Source: Larix kaempferi (lineage: Eukaryota > Streptophyta > Pinopsida > Pinales > Pinaceae). From it: a DNA stretch of 64,000 nucleotides. This document shows positions 31,390-42,932 of the stretch, piece after piece (position 1 is the first letter of the stretch; every line of letters begins with the position of its first letter). The stretch spans positions 6,696,001 through 6,760,000 of the forward strand of contig BSBM01000186.1 of the NCBI GenBank assembly GCA_027924585.1. The letters are read 5' to 3'. The position numbers and the translations under genes were made by a program. The notes below the pieces were generated by a model, which did no database searches, had not been told where the DNA came from, and was given only the letters and a program-made list of their open reading frames with translations.

Positions 31390-32660
31390 ACCCATTTTCA
31401 CGTTCATCGAACCCAATTCAACTTTAACCAGGCATAATAATAGTATAGGCGAAGTCAGAGAGAAACCTACGTGATGATCTCCACGCACCCGAGCCTCTTG
31501 ATCTCCTCCTTGTCCGTTCGCCATAGGTTCTGTAATCCGACATTCCAACGCCTTGGAAGATCTGGCTACGATTACCTCGCCAACCCCATCACCATTCACG
31601 TCCAGACCGCCGAACAAAACAACCAGAGATTTTAAAGATGAGGTTCTCCACATATCTGGTGGGTTTATGCCAGGCCATTGATGAAACCCTATATGAAATA
31701 TAAATAGCACAGACTTATAACTAATAGCCTTTCTGATCAAAGTTTCGTGAGACTTTAAACTCATCTAAAATTTTAACCTAATTCCACTTTAATCAAACCC
31801 AATTTCACTTTAATCGAACCCAATTCAACTTTAACCCAGACATAATAATAGTATAGGCGAATTCAGAGAGAAACCCTACCTGATGATCTCCACCCACCCG
31901 AGCCTCTTGATCTCCTCCTCGTCCGTTCTGCACAGGTTTTGTAATCAGACATCCGATTAGCCTTCTTGACATCTGGCTACGATTAGCCTTCTTGACATCC
32001 GATTTTGCCAGAAGGAGCTCCTACAAGTCATCGATCCTCAACCCGTTTTCTCGAAGACCCCACAAATCCATCATACTCACTTATGCTCAGAGGGATTCCT
32101 GTCCCGATTATTCCATTGCTAATCCTTTCAAGTTATTTTCCTTCGGTTAAACGCAGAGAGGGCGGGGCGGACATTGGCGAGTTGATAAACAACTGGAAGA
32201 CGGCCTGAGCACTGCGGGGGATTTCATAGCGGATTTGCTTGCATTAGAAACCCTACTTTAAGAGAATATTTAAATTGTTTTAAAAATCAACACCAGATTA
32301 CGAAATCCTCTATGAATTATTACGCCCAACAAAGCCGAGGTAAATGCGTATCAGACATATGCTAAGAACAGAGCCTGAGGCGCCAAAATCCAGTTTCCTC
32401 GGAGCCATTGTTGAGGTCGGCGTAAGTCTGACTGGGGATATGCCTTGAGAGTGCAAGTGTCAGGGAAGTAGACCATCGAAATATTTTCTCCCGTGCCCGC
32501 AACAAGTTTGCAGGCAAACCTCCTCCTCCAGGCAGGGACCATGGAATTAGCTCCAAAATTCGAAATAGGGGTAGATCACCATATGGAGCTGCGAACACAG
32601 AAAACCTAGCCTCCTCTCTCCAACAGTAGCTGCGTCCATGGAGCCACTAATATCTCCCCG
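31390..32660. other. Gene-like island of higher GC, with an internal direct repeat
   Basis: A block of about 150 bp at 31398-31545 recurs at 31815-31960 (shared CGAACCCAATTCAACTTTAA, CATAATAATAGTATAGGCGA, CCCGAGCCTCTTGATCTCCT). On the minus strand each copy could be an exon end (EEEIKRLGWVEII type) followed by a GTAGG donor-like sequence. Within the second block TCTGGCTACGATTAGCCTTC is partly duplicated. Minus-strand frames at 32351-32598 and a plus-strand frame at 32005-32208 show no domain I know. It may be duplicated gene debris. Confidence 0.35.
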
Positions 32661-33889
32661 ATTTCCAAATCTTCCAGATCGGAAAGGAAATAACAATAAA
32701 AAGCATTTTCAAGAAATTTGAATTAACCTAACTGTTTGAATTTCGAATTGTACGCTCACCCTTGGATCCCATTCCATTAAGTATTTTTTCTTTCCTAAAT
32801 CAACATTTCCTTTTTGGATAAGAGTAGCCGTTATCATACATGATAACGACTACTCAGCATGCTTTTCTGATTGACATGGACAACTCCCCATCTGCATATT
32901 TTGCAACCCCCGGGAATAACAACTAACTACTTAAGAGATTATGATAAATACTATATAAATAATATTAGTGTAAGATAATGATTTTATGTTATATATTAAT
33001 TTGATTTTAAAATAATTTAGTCAAATTTTATGGTAAATTTTGGCAATCTATATCTTTAACTAACTTATTCAATTATAAGTTTTTTTTTTTAATTGAATTA
33101 TAATATTGTTATCATTCATGTTTTTCTTCTTCTCTTAACTTAATATAAATTATGTATACTTCACATTTTTCACATATTAAATTCTCAAATAAATATCTCA
33201 TTATAATTATGAAAGATTTTTCACAAAATATAGATATAATTTAACTATTTACACTTTATTATAATAAAATGAATCTTCCTAATCATATCATATAATATAA
33301 TATAATAAGATATTTTTTATTAAAATAAATTTTTATTTTATTTAAAAATAAACATATTACAACTTAAAAAAATTGATAGAAAAATTAATTAATTAATCAT
33401 ATATATATATATATAACATTAATTTATTCAATTTTACAAATTTTAAATATATCTAAAAAAATCTATTTTGTAAAACGAAAAAAACTTATAAAGGAAATAA
33501 ATATATTAATATTCACGAAGATTTTAAATTGGCATTGCAATTCCTTAGTTGAAACTCTTTTTCCATATAATTCAATTTTGTATAGTTAGGTTGGATCTCC
33601 TTTCCATGCCGCTAATCATATAGTTTAAGGTAATGAAAATATACAATACAATCCAAATTTATTAGATACTATAAATATTTCCAAAATAGTTTAATCAAAC
33701 TCTAAAAATATTATTTTGACACGTAGTGGATATTTATTTCTAGAGCAACATTGATATAAAACATAGCCAAAATGTTCATAAAACAAAGTTTGCATCTCTA
33801 CTTGATAGAGAAGTCGTGCCTTAGTGACATGAGATGACAAAAATGAGAGATGCTTGAACACTCCAAAGGTATTAAACTTAACCATTTCA
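32661..33889. other. AT-rich DNA without recognisable genes
   Basis: A/T runs and an AT microsatellite near 33398-33414. Only short chance frames were seen. Confidence 0.5.
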
Positions 33890-34560
33890 AAATCACACTA
33901 TATTTTCTACCTAACCATTATAAAATATAACTTTCAACTATTGGCTCCACACACCTATAACCCTTAACTTTATAATTGTCCACCCCTAACATGTATAAAT
34001 TGGTAGCCATAATAGAAATAAATGCTAACCATTATAACCCATATACTTTGTAACATCTGAACACTAACAATTATAGCCTTAATCTTTAACCATTTATGCC
34101 TATAAATCCTAAACCATAACTCATACAACTCTTATATATCGTAACCATTAACTCTTAACACATAACCCCTCAAAAGTGTAACATAAACTCCTAAGGATGA
34201 TTTCCTAACACTTATAATTGTGAGATTAAATAATTATCTCCACTAGATCTTAACCTTTTTAATTATTTTAACATTTATCTCCTGCAATTATTATTTATAT
34301 AACCCATAAATACTAGATTCATTTAGTCAACTTCACTTCTAACCTATACCACTTAAAAAGCATAACTAATATATATAACCATAGACCCTTATAACCCTTT
34401 TAATTTCCAATACTTAACTCCTAATACTTTACCCTTATATTTTATAACTTTTCATTCTCAATTTTTAACCACTTTAACACCTATTACTTTAAACCCATAT
34501 AAAATATTTAAATCCCAAACCCTTATATCACATCTTTAATTCATCCATTAACACTTACCC
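33890..34560 (+). repeat. Degenerate G-poor satellite-like tract (AACCATTATAACCC type)
   Basis: The plus strand has few G residues and recurring words such as TAACCCTTA, AACCATTA, CTTATAACCC and CATAACTC. It starts before the left end of the 8.9-kb duplication and continues into it. The same text recurs at 42940-43490 in the second copy. It is not a canonical plant telomere repeat. Confidence 0.55.
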
Positions 34561-36134
34561 TCTATCATATATAACTCATAAATCTTAAAATTCCTAACGA
34601 GTAGTATCATAAATACTACAAATTATAATATAATCCAAGGAAGCGTGGATATTTAAAATTTATAAATCTTAAAATTCCTAACGCATGGAAGCATGGATAT
34701 TTAAAACTTAAATGTGATGTTCTAAAGAGCTTTTTCTCTCCATGGAAGCACGACAAATAACATCACGAAATGACTTCAACGTGGAGTTTCCTTTTCAAAT
34801 AAGATCGAGTTTCCTTTTATGAGAAATTGTTTAATAATCAAAGCACAATTTATTTATTTATTGTTTCAAAGTTTAATGCCAATTTTAAGTGGGGATTAAA
34901 TGTTGTTTTAAAAATAATAAATATTTAGAAGTTAATTATACTATATATTTCATTGTTAATAATTAAAATATTTAATTAGTTGTGTGAACATTTTATTTTA
35001 GAAATAAAAATATTATAAATATATGATTGGTTTTGTATTTCCATGTTTATAATGAAGTAAAAACTACTTCATGTTATAATTAATTAAACTTATTTACTAT
35101 GATTATTAAAATTTTGAATTTTTAATATAGTGTTTGTTTTATATATATATATATATAAAATTTATTTGAATTTGATTCCATATTTCATTATTTTATGTTA
35201 TTATTATTTTATGTTATTATTGGATTACATTTTATTATATATTTTCCTCAATATAAATTTTCTTTATTTTTAACATTTTTAAAGTATTCAAAATTTAAAA
35301 TTTAATAAAAAAAAAATATTAAAATATTTTTTCAAAATTTTAATTATATATTTTTTTCAATATGAGATTAAACAGTAATCATAAGTAACATTTAGTTACA
35401 TGTATATGTATGAGATTAAGATAGAATGATTTGTTGTAGATAAAATATCTTCTCATTTTAAATTATAATTTGAAATTCTTTCTTGGTTTATAATTTAAAG
35501 CTATTTTTAAATGGCTAAGAGCTAGTTAATTATCTAATACCATAGGTATTTAGTATGACTTGAAGTCTTCTCTCTTACTAGTCATGAATCTATTATTTTA
35601 AATAGCTCGATTTTAAATAGCGACCGAGAAAGGATATGTGCTTTTTTTTTATTGGATAGTAAAAAACCTAAAGGAATGACTACTAGCTTCAGGCTTAGGA
35701 GAAAAAAAGTGGGAATGGGAGACAACGGTACGGCATAACAAAAAGAGCTGAAATATGGACCAAGAGTTGTGGCGTAGGTAGCATGGACTGTGCCAGGCAA
35801 TGATGATAAAAATGGAATTGATAGCATGAACTATAGATAGATGAGGTGACAACATAAGGAAACATAGGAGACTTAGAAACAAATAGTGAGAAAATGAGGT
35901 AAATGAGTATGGGAGGCTATGATCTACTATGGAAGAAATGGATGTGAACGACATGCGGTTGGAGTAGGAAACCTGTGCCACGGATACTAATGGTTGGAGG
36001 ACTAACAATTTTAGTTATGTAAATAAAAATAAAATGTAGGTAAGAAGTTAGATTAACATTCGAGAGGGGATGGAAGGGAAACTAGATTTAGATAGATGGA
36101 ATGGTGGGGGGGGTGTAGGGAAAGTAGGATGAAA

Positions 36135-36628
36135 AGTAAAAAGGGACTTGAGTGATTGCTATAGGGGCTTTAAACATTGTAGAAGTGTGGCTATGTGGAA
36201 TTGTGGTAGTAGTTGAAGTTTCTTGTGAAAGAAGCTAGGAGGTGGAAGCAACATGTAGGCTATGACTAAGAGTTGGGTGGGGTAAAAAGGATGGATCTTG
36301 ATAGATATATTAACTAAGGTAGGAAAAAAATAGAATCGAATCCCATAGTAGGTATAGACCATACTTTGATACCATTTGATCTACAATTATGAGGGGTGAG
36401 GCTCAAAGAGGGCTCTTTGAGCCTCACCTCTCAAATAAAACTAATAAATGAACTTTAAATAATAATGAAACCAATAACACACATAAGAATAAGAAATAAC
36501 AAAGAGTGATTTATATTAACAAGACTTAAGAGCCTTTAAAAAGGATTACATATGTGTCCACATTTGACAAGTTAAAGAGAGCTCATTAAATGATGTTTAT
36601 TTAATAATATATCCTAGCTGCCCTAGTT
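36135..36628 (-). mobile_element. Possible minus-strand LTR and primer site remnant (copy 1)
   Basis: On the minus strand, TGGTATCAAAGT (36363-36374) resembles a tRNA-Met primer site. It is preceded, at 36375-36628, by a stretch that could be the end of an LTR and contains a perfect 16-bp dyad (36395-36428). The LINE target duplication lies at its far edge, so the LINE probably inserted into this LTR. No gag or pol is seen on the minus strand; the 119-codon frame at 35649-36008 has no recognisable domain. Confidence 0.35.
36395..36428. repeat. Perfect palindrome, 16-bp arms, 2-base loop (copy 1)
   Basis: GGTGAGGCTCAAAGAG, GG, then the exact reverse complement CTCTTTGAGCCTCACC. It is conserved in the second duplicate at 45309-45342. 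Confidence 0.85.
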
Positions 36629-36644
36629 AGTTAGGTGTGAAGAT
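36629..36644 (+). repeat. LINE target-site duplication, left copy (copy 1)
   Basis: AGTTAGGTGTGAAGAT. The same 16 bases occur at 45543-45558 and, after the poly(A), at 52821-52836. Confidence 0.9.
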
Positions 36645-36758
36645 GAAGGGAGCTCTGTGGATGTGAGGAGTAAGGCTGCACGGTGATTTGAAGGTTCTCT
36701 ATTCAGGTAACAGTGTGGGGTCTCTCTGGGACCTCTTTGGAAGGCGAGTCAGGAAGGG

Positions 36759-38174
36759 ATGGGCACAGACTCTGATGGGGTGACCCGGACTTCAATGGGA
36801 AATATGGATAAAGACACACAAGTAATACAAGATACTATCCCGGGGTCAGGGAATGAAGTTGGTAAGGAAGGTACCAGCTCAGAGGCTGCCTTGATACAAA
36901 CAACGACAGAATCAAGAAAACTAGGGCAATGTCTGCCTAAGAAACTCAAAAGTCTAAAACTCCTGATAAAATCATAGAGAATTAGAATGGACATCTAGCA
37001 CATGAAATATCATGTGCTCATTGGAAAATTTGTGGGGATCTGGCCTACCGAGAAAGCCTTGGTATGGTGGATCAATACAACTTGGAAGCCCCAGGGACAC
37101 TATGATCTCCAATTGGGAGCGAAAGGGTTCTTTACTATAATTTTCTTCAATATTGAGGATCGTACATGGATCTTTGATAATGGTCCATATTTTTTCAATT
37201 CAGCGGGTTTGTATCTAAGGCCATGGAAATAAAGGTTTAACCCTAACAAAGAGAATTTAACTATTGCCCTAGTCTAGAATAGACTCTATTCCTTGCCTTC
37301 AGAGTATTGGAAGGAAGATATTATGAGAGAGATAGGTAATGAGCTGGGAGTATTCGTTAAAATCTCTGAACAAACCAAGAAGATGAGGTACACATCTTAT
37401 GCCCGGATATGTTTGTACCTAGATATATCCAAAGACTTGCCAGCAGGAATAGACCTAACTTGGGAGGATGAAGATTGGTTCCAGGCGATTGACTATGAAC
37501 AGATCCCATTTCGTTGTAGGAGATGTCATGAGCATGGGCACCTTTTCAGGGATTTTCTGTTGAACAAGCAGACAACAAGAAAAATCGAATCGGATGGCAA
37601 AGATAAAGAAGGGTTCAAGAAATTCATAAGCAAGAAAAGGAAAGCCAGGAAGGTCAGAGGACCGGAGATCCATAAAAAGATGATGACCCATAACAAATTT
37701 GAGATCCTACAATCTGCTGAGGGAGGAATTGCAGATGAAAGGAAGGACACCAAAGAAAAGAACGAAGAGATAAACAAAGAACCAAAAGAAGATCACGTGA
37801 TCCAAACGGGGGAAAATGAGGAGTAGGGTAATGCTAGATCCTCACAAGAGGAAGGAGGTGATGAAATGGAACTAGAGGATCTGGATCTAGAAGGGCTGGA
37901 GGAGGCATTTAAGGTGCCAAACCCCTGTCCCATAGCACCTCACCAAGTTTCCCTTCTTGAGAAAGCGTTAAGTAAGTCCAAGAATCGCAAGTCCCTTGGA
38001 GTAATCTCTGACTCCCTCAAAGAAAACTATGAGAAAAAGTTAACCAGAGGGGAGAAGAGAGGTAGACGAAGCAATATGCAGAGAATACAGATGATTGGGA
38101 GGAACCTGGTGGCATCAAGCCAATACCCAACCATTGATGCAATCCTAGCAATATCCAATTCAAATAGGTTATAA
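36759..38174 (+). pseudogene. LINE ORF1 (nucleic-acid-binding, DUF4283/CCHC type), copy 1
   Basis: A single frame from ATG 36759 to TAA 38172 is broken by in-frame stops: TAG 36975, TAG 36993, TAA 37230 (this copy only), TAG 37275 and TAG 37824. There are no frameshifts. The central part, with KFVGIWPTEKALVWWI, LGAKGFFTIIF, FDNGPYFF and LYLRPW, fits the DUF4283 domain of plant L1 ORF1 proteins. A zinc knuckle CRRCHEHGHLFRDF at about 37512-37553 has Phe in place of the last Cys. A charged Lys/Glu-rich tail follows. ORF1 proteins bind element RNA in ribonucleoprotein particles; this one is dead. Confidence 0.88.
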
Positions 38175-38175
38175 T

Positions 38176-41100
38176 ATGCAGATCACATCCTGGAACATAA
38201 GAGGGTGCAAGAGTACTCTAAAAATACGACTTCTACGTTGGAAAATAGATATAGAGAAACCAGATATCATTTTCCTTCAAGAAACTAAGTGTTCGGAAAT
38301 GGAACTTCAAAGTATTGGACAGAAAGTATGGAAACAATGCAGCGTGGTTGCAATAGATGTAGCTGGTGCGGTTGGTGGAGTAGGTATTCTTTGGAACCCT
38401 AAAAAGGTAGGTATGTCTGAATGGATGGCCTCCAAGTTTATCTTATCAGCTGCTTTCCATATTTTAGGAACCAGAGTTAGAGGTTTCATATCCAATGTTT
38501 ATGGCCTTTCTTTGGTTAATCATAAGAGTGCTTTCCTAGAATCTATAAGGAATCTCAAAAAAGAAGTAGGAGACAGATCCTCGATCGTAGGGGGAGATTT
38601 CAATCTCATTAGAAACCTTGAAGAGAAAAGAGGAGGTAGACGATGTTTACACTCCTGTAATGAGGAATTCTCTGAAATAATCGAGTATTTAGCACTGATT
38701 GATATTAAAACATGCAATGGTATTTACGCATGGAATAATAAAAGAGGAGGAGACATAAGTATTGCTTGCAGATTAGATAGGTTTCTGATCTCTGAATCTA
38801 TCATGTTGGGAGGTGGGGATCTAACTGCTATTGTGTTACCCTCGACATGCTTGGATCATTGGCCAGTCTGCATGGATTGGCACAGTATAGGAGAAAACCT
38901 CAGAAGACCGTTCAGGTTCGAACAGTTTTGGCTTTTGCACCTTGACTTCTCTGACCAACTGCGGCAGTGGTGGCAGACCTGTGACCCATTTATATGAACC
39001 AAGATGTACCAATTCCAGCAAAAGTTAAAATACCTCAAAGGAAAAATTAAAAAATGGAACAAGGACACTTTTGGAAATATCTTTTAAGGTAAAAAGCTCT
39101 TGGACCTTAAACTCCAAGCGGTCTAGAAGGAGGTGATGGAACAAGGGTATTCCACTAAGCTGAAAAATCAGGAATTTACTCTGCTTCAGAAACTCAATCT
39201 CAAAGACCACCAGGAGGAACTTCTTTGGAAGCAAAAATCCCATAATCGATGGCTCAGAGAAGGGGAACGCAATACCAAGTTCTTTCATAAGGCCACCATC
39301 CAACACCGGCATGGGAACAGGGTGGTCAGACTCAAGAAGGAAGATGGAACAATCGTGGAAACCCAACCTGATTTAGAATAGACTCTAAACGAGCATTTTG
39401 AATACCTCCTCAATGAGCCCCTCATCAATAGACAAGCTGAAAGAGAGAAAGTTATAAGCCATATCCCAAGCCTAGTAATGGAGGATCATAACAAACTCCT
39501 TATGGGAACTATAAGAATGGAGGAATTGGATGAAGCCATCAAGCAAATGGCGGCTGACAAAGCCCCTGGGCCGGATGGTTTTACCACTAATTTTTTCACT
39601 GCTTGCTGGGATTGGTTGAAAGATGAAGTGCTAGCCATTGTAGAAGATTCCCGCCATTCCAGAAATATCCTTAAAGTCCTAAATGCTACCTTTCTTATGC
39701 TCATCCCAAAGGAGACAGGGACGGAGTATCTGGGAAAGTTTAGACCTATACCTTTATGCAATGTTATCTACAAAATCATCTTAAAGGTTATTGCAAATCA
39801 GCTCCGACCTCTCTTGCCTTTAATTATCTCTCCTGAACAAGTAGGGTTTGTGGAAAGAAGTAAAATCACCAACGGCATCATCCTTGTTCATGAATCTATT
39901 CATTCTCTCAAAACAGAAAAAATCCCTGGTATGCTCCTTAAACTAGATTTATCTAAAGCTTATGACAAACTCAATTGGACTTTCTTAGCTGAAATGTTAA
40001 AAGCCTTTGGCTTCAGTTTATCATGGATTGACTGGATTATGAGTTTGGTCTCAACCCCGTTCTTCTCAATTCTGGTTAATGGCACCCCCTCTCAATCGTT
40101 CCCTGCTTCCCGTGGAATCCGGCAGGGTGACCCCCTCTCCCCATTCCTCTTCAATATTATCGCGAAAGGGCTAGGCAGAATGATACGGGCAGCCCAGGTG
40201 AACAATGATATTAAGGGGATGAATCTGGGAGAAGGACTAATCCCTCAAACCCACCAGCAGTTTGTGGATGACACAATGATGTTAGGGATGGCCTCTATTC
40301 AGGAGGCCAATAGCATCAAGGAAATTCTCAATACTTTTCTCAAAGGTAGTGGTCTTGAAATCAACAAAGAAAAATCGAAGGTATATTTTTTTAACACCCC
40401 CAGAATCCACCGTGGAAATATCCTTCGCATTCTGGAATTCTCTAAAGGATCCCTTTCCTCAAAATATCTAGGGGCACCTTTATTTGAATCCAGCATCCGC
40501 CAAATTTCATGGAAAGGGTTACTGGACAAACTTAAATCAAAACTGGAGTTATGGACTTTTTGGGCCTTGAACTTTCCTAGCCGGCTTATTTTGGTTAAAT
40601 CTGTGTTCTAGGCCATGCCGGTCTACATGTTCTCATTGTTGGCAGCCCCCAAAGCTGCCCTGAAGAAAATCAGGAATCTTCAGAGGAACTTCGTGTGGGG
40701 TGGAACCATTGAACAAAGTAAATGGGCCTTGGTGAAGTGGGAGACTCTCTGCACTCTGAAATGTTTTGGGGGTCTCATCCTAGGGGATCCAGTCTGCATT
40801 AACAAAGTTCTAGGAGCCAAAATTTGGTGGCGCTGGATTATCCATAAGGAGGAACCCTGGGCAAAACTATGGCACAAGAAGTATGCTCCAAGATGGCCTC
40901 ACCAAGATTTAATCAGATTCGGAGAAGACCAACCTGGTTCTACCATTTGGAAGTTAGACCAGGAGAACAGGGACCTTGTCAAAAATCATAGCTTTTGGGA
41001 AATTAGAGATGGAAACTGGGCATCCTTTCTGAGTGATGCCTGGCAGCAAAGTTCTAAACTCTCAGAAGAGCATGACCATCAGGATGTGATCGATTTATTA

Positions 41101-42492
41101 AGAAGCAGCCCATGGGAGAAAGTAAAAGACTTCTGGGTAACAGGACATGTGGAATAAATATTCAGACAGTGGAAGTCCATTCAATGGTGGAAATCCCTAA
41201 TCAATTATGAAGATATGGACAAATTCTATGAGGAACTTATCAAACCCCAAATACCCTAGGCCATGGGACCGAACAAAATCAGATGGGGCTACACAAACTC
41301 AAGTAACTTCAATATTGCAGAAGCAGCGCACTACCTAAATGCTCATGAAAGGCTACCTAGGGAAGATAAGTGGAAGAAAGTCTGGGAGATGAACCATTGG
41401 CCCAAAATAGCCACTTTTAGCTGGCTTCTTATCCATCACCAAATCCTAACTTGGGATAACCTTCTCAAAAAAGGTTTTTGCGGGCCATCCCGCTGCAATA
41501 TGTGCGCTTCAGAGAAGGAGACCATTAACCATCTGTTGGATGAATGTCCGTTTTCCTCCTCTCTCTAGAACAAGGGGGATGAAAGATTTAGGAAAATGTC
41601 CAGATTCCCCGGTCGCCTAGACTTAACGCTGGTTAACTGGTAGAAAGCTCCCTTAAAAAATGAATACCTTAATAGAATTTGGGAATTGTTTCCTGGTTTT
41701 GTGATATGGGAAATATGGAAGGAAAGGAACCAAAGAGTCTTTGAGGAAAGGAAAAGAAGCCTAGATATTGTATGGAAAACCATTGAAAAAAACATCAAGG
41801 AAACTCTTAATGCCAAAACCCCTTCGATGGAAAGTGGTAATACAGACCCGACCGAAAGAATAATTTTGAATGATTGGGGAATCTATAACATACCTCATGG
41901 CAATGCTGAAGTTCAGAACTGCGGAGCTGCTCCTTCTAGCCCAAACTTCTGGAAACCTCCTCCAGAAAATACCTGGAAGCTCAACTTTGACGGAGCGGCT
42001 AAAGGCAATCCGGGACCGACGAGCTATGGTGGAGCCATCAGAAACTCCCAGGGCCTGGTTGACGGATTTTTCTGGGGAAATCTGGGAGAAACCACCAACA
42101 ACGTTGCAGAACTTGAAGGAATGGTAAGCGGTATCAAATAGGCCGTTAGTAAATTCTGGGTACCTCTCTTGGTTGAGGGGGATTCCAATATCCTTATTTC
42201 CATGGCAAGTCGTATCCGAAGAGGTGCAGCGATTTCTAAGGTATCTCTTAATTGGAGATGGGAAGGCAGGTTGTTGGAGCTTCAAACCATTCTTACCACC
42301 TATCCAGCTATCAATTTCATCCATGTCTGACGTAGAGGAAATAAGCTTGTGGACAAATTGGCTAACTTAGGAGTGAAGACAAGGGCTACGTTCAAAGCTG
42401 GAACCTTGATCGAGATGGAAGATCACATGGTTTGTGATAAATGCAAAATGATTGCAACTGTTGATCAAAATTCTAATCACCATACCACCTAG
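38176..42492 (+). pseudogene. LINE ORF2: endonuclease, reverse transcriptase, RNase H, copy 1
   Basis: One continuous frame from ATG 38176 shows no frameshift but has stops at 38995 (TGA, this copy only), 39085, 39124, 39379, 40609, 41155, 41257, 41566, 41641, 42139 (this copy only) and 42328. 42490 may be the natural end. Domains in order: apurinic-type endonuclease (SWNIRG, LQETK, GGDFNLI, LDHWP where SDH is usual); RT 39478-40611 with DKAPGPDGF, LDLSKAYDKLNW, GIRQGDPLSPFLF and the catalytic FVDD box at 40261-40272; a zinc-binding RT-associated region (MCASEKETINHLLDECPF); and RNase H from 41980 (NFDGAAKGNPGP, ELEGM, EGDSN). Plant L1s are known to carry such an RNase H. Confidence 0.92.
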
Positions 42493-42932
42493 CCAGAGTT
42501 CCGTGAATCACATGGACGCAGGTTAGCAAGGACAAATGTGGAAGGTAATCAGATGCGTGTCTGTCCTGAGTTCATATCCCGATGCAACGTATCCTGTTCA
42601 CGTCCTTTCATCATAAGGGAGAAAAGGTGGCGGTCAGTCGATCACCTTTTATCACGCATAATAGGTCTTGTTGAGGCTTTTCACCCAAACACCTGAATTA
42701 TTTTTGTAATTGCTCAAGCCTGAGTAAAGTTGGTCATGAAGCGAATGGTGACGGAGGTAGTTATGACTCCAGCCATAATGAAAGGAAGGTTAGCAGCATC
42801 ATTTGCAGGTTCATCATACTTCAGGGTGGTGAGATCAGTGACCAGTACAGAATGGTTTATTGGCACAATTATGAGAATTTATGGCAGGAATTTCATCCCA
42901 ACCCTTGTCATAAGATCAATGGTTATAAATTG

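Larger units (their letters stand above)
33994..42923 (+). repeat. Tandem duplication, copy 1 (8930 bp)
   Basis: Aligned base by base with 42924-51836, it shows few differences (well under 1% by eye), plus a 16-bp ATTATTTTATGTTATT-type indel near 35200. It contains AT-rich flank, a possible minus-strand LTR remnant and the first LINE up to the break. The word TATAAATTG occurs at its start (33994-34002), at the junction (42924-42932) and at the end of copy 2 (51837-51845). Confidence 0.97.
36645..42932 (+). mobile_element. L1-type LINE, copy 1, cut at its 3' end by the duplication junction
   Basis: It contains a 5' region, ORF1 (36759-38174), ORF2 (38176-42492) and the beginning of a third ORF. 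It lacks the last 990 bp and the poly(A), because the duplication junction falls at 42924-42932. ORF1 stop TAA (38172-38174) and ORF2 ATG (38176) are one base apart. Domain order and the RNase H after RT match plant L1 elements. Confidence 0.93.

Noticed and set aside
33890-34560. Interstitial telomere repeat
   Set aside because: The words resemble but do not match CCCTAAA in register, and no exact tandem run is present.
35649-36008. 119-codon minus-strand ORF conserved in both duplication copies (also 44563-44922)
   Set aside because: Conservation is explained by the recent duplication. The frame has no domain or codon signature and lies in a probable LTR-element leader.
36395-36428. Rho-independent-type terminator
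   Set aside because: The hairpin is perfect but this is plant nuclear DNA, and no T run follows on either strand.
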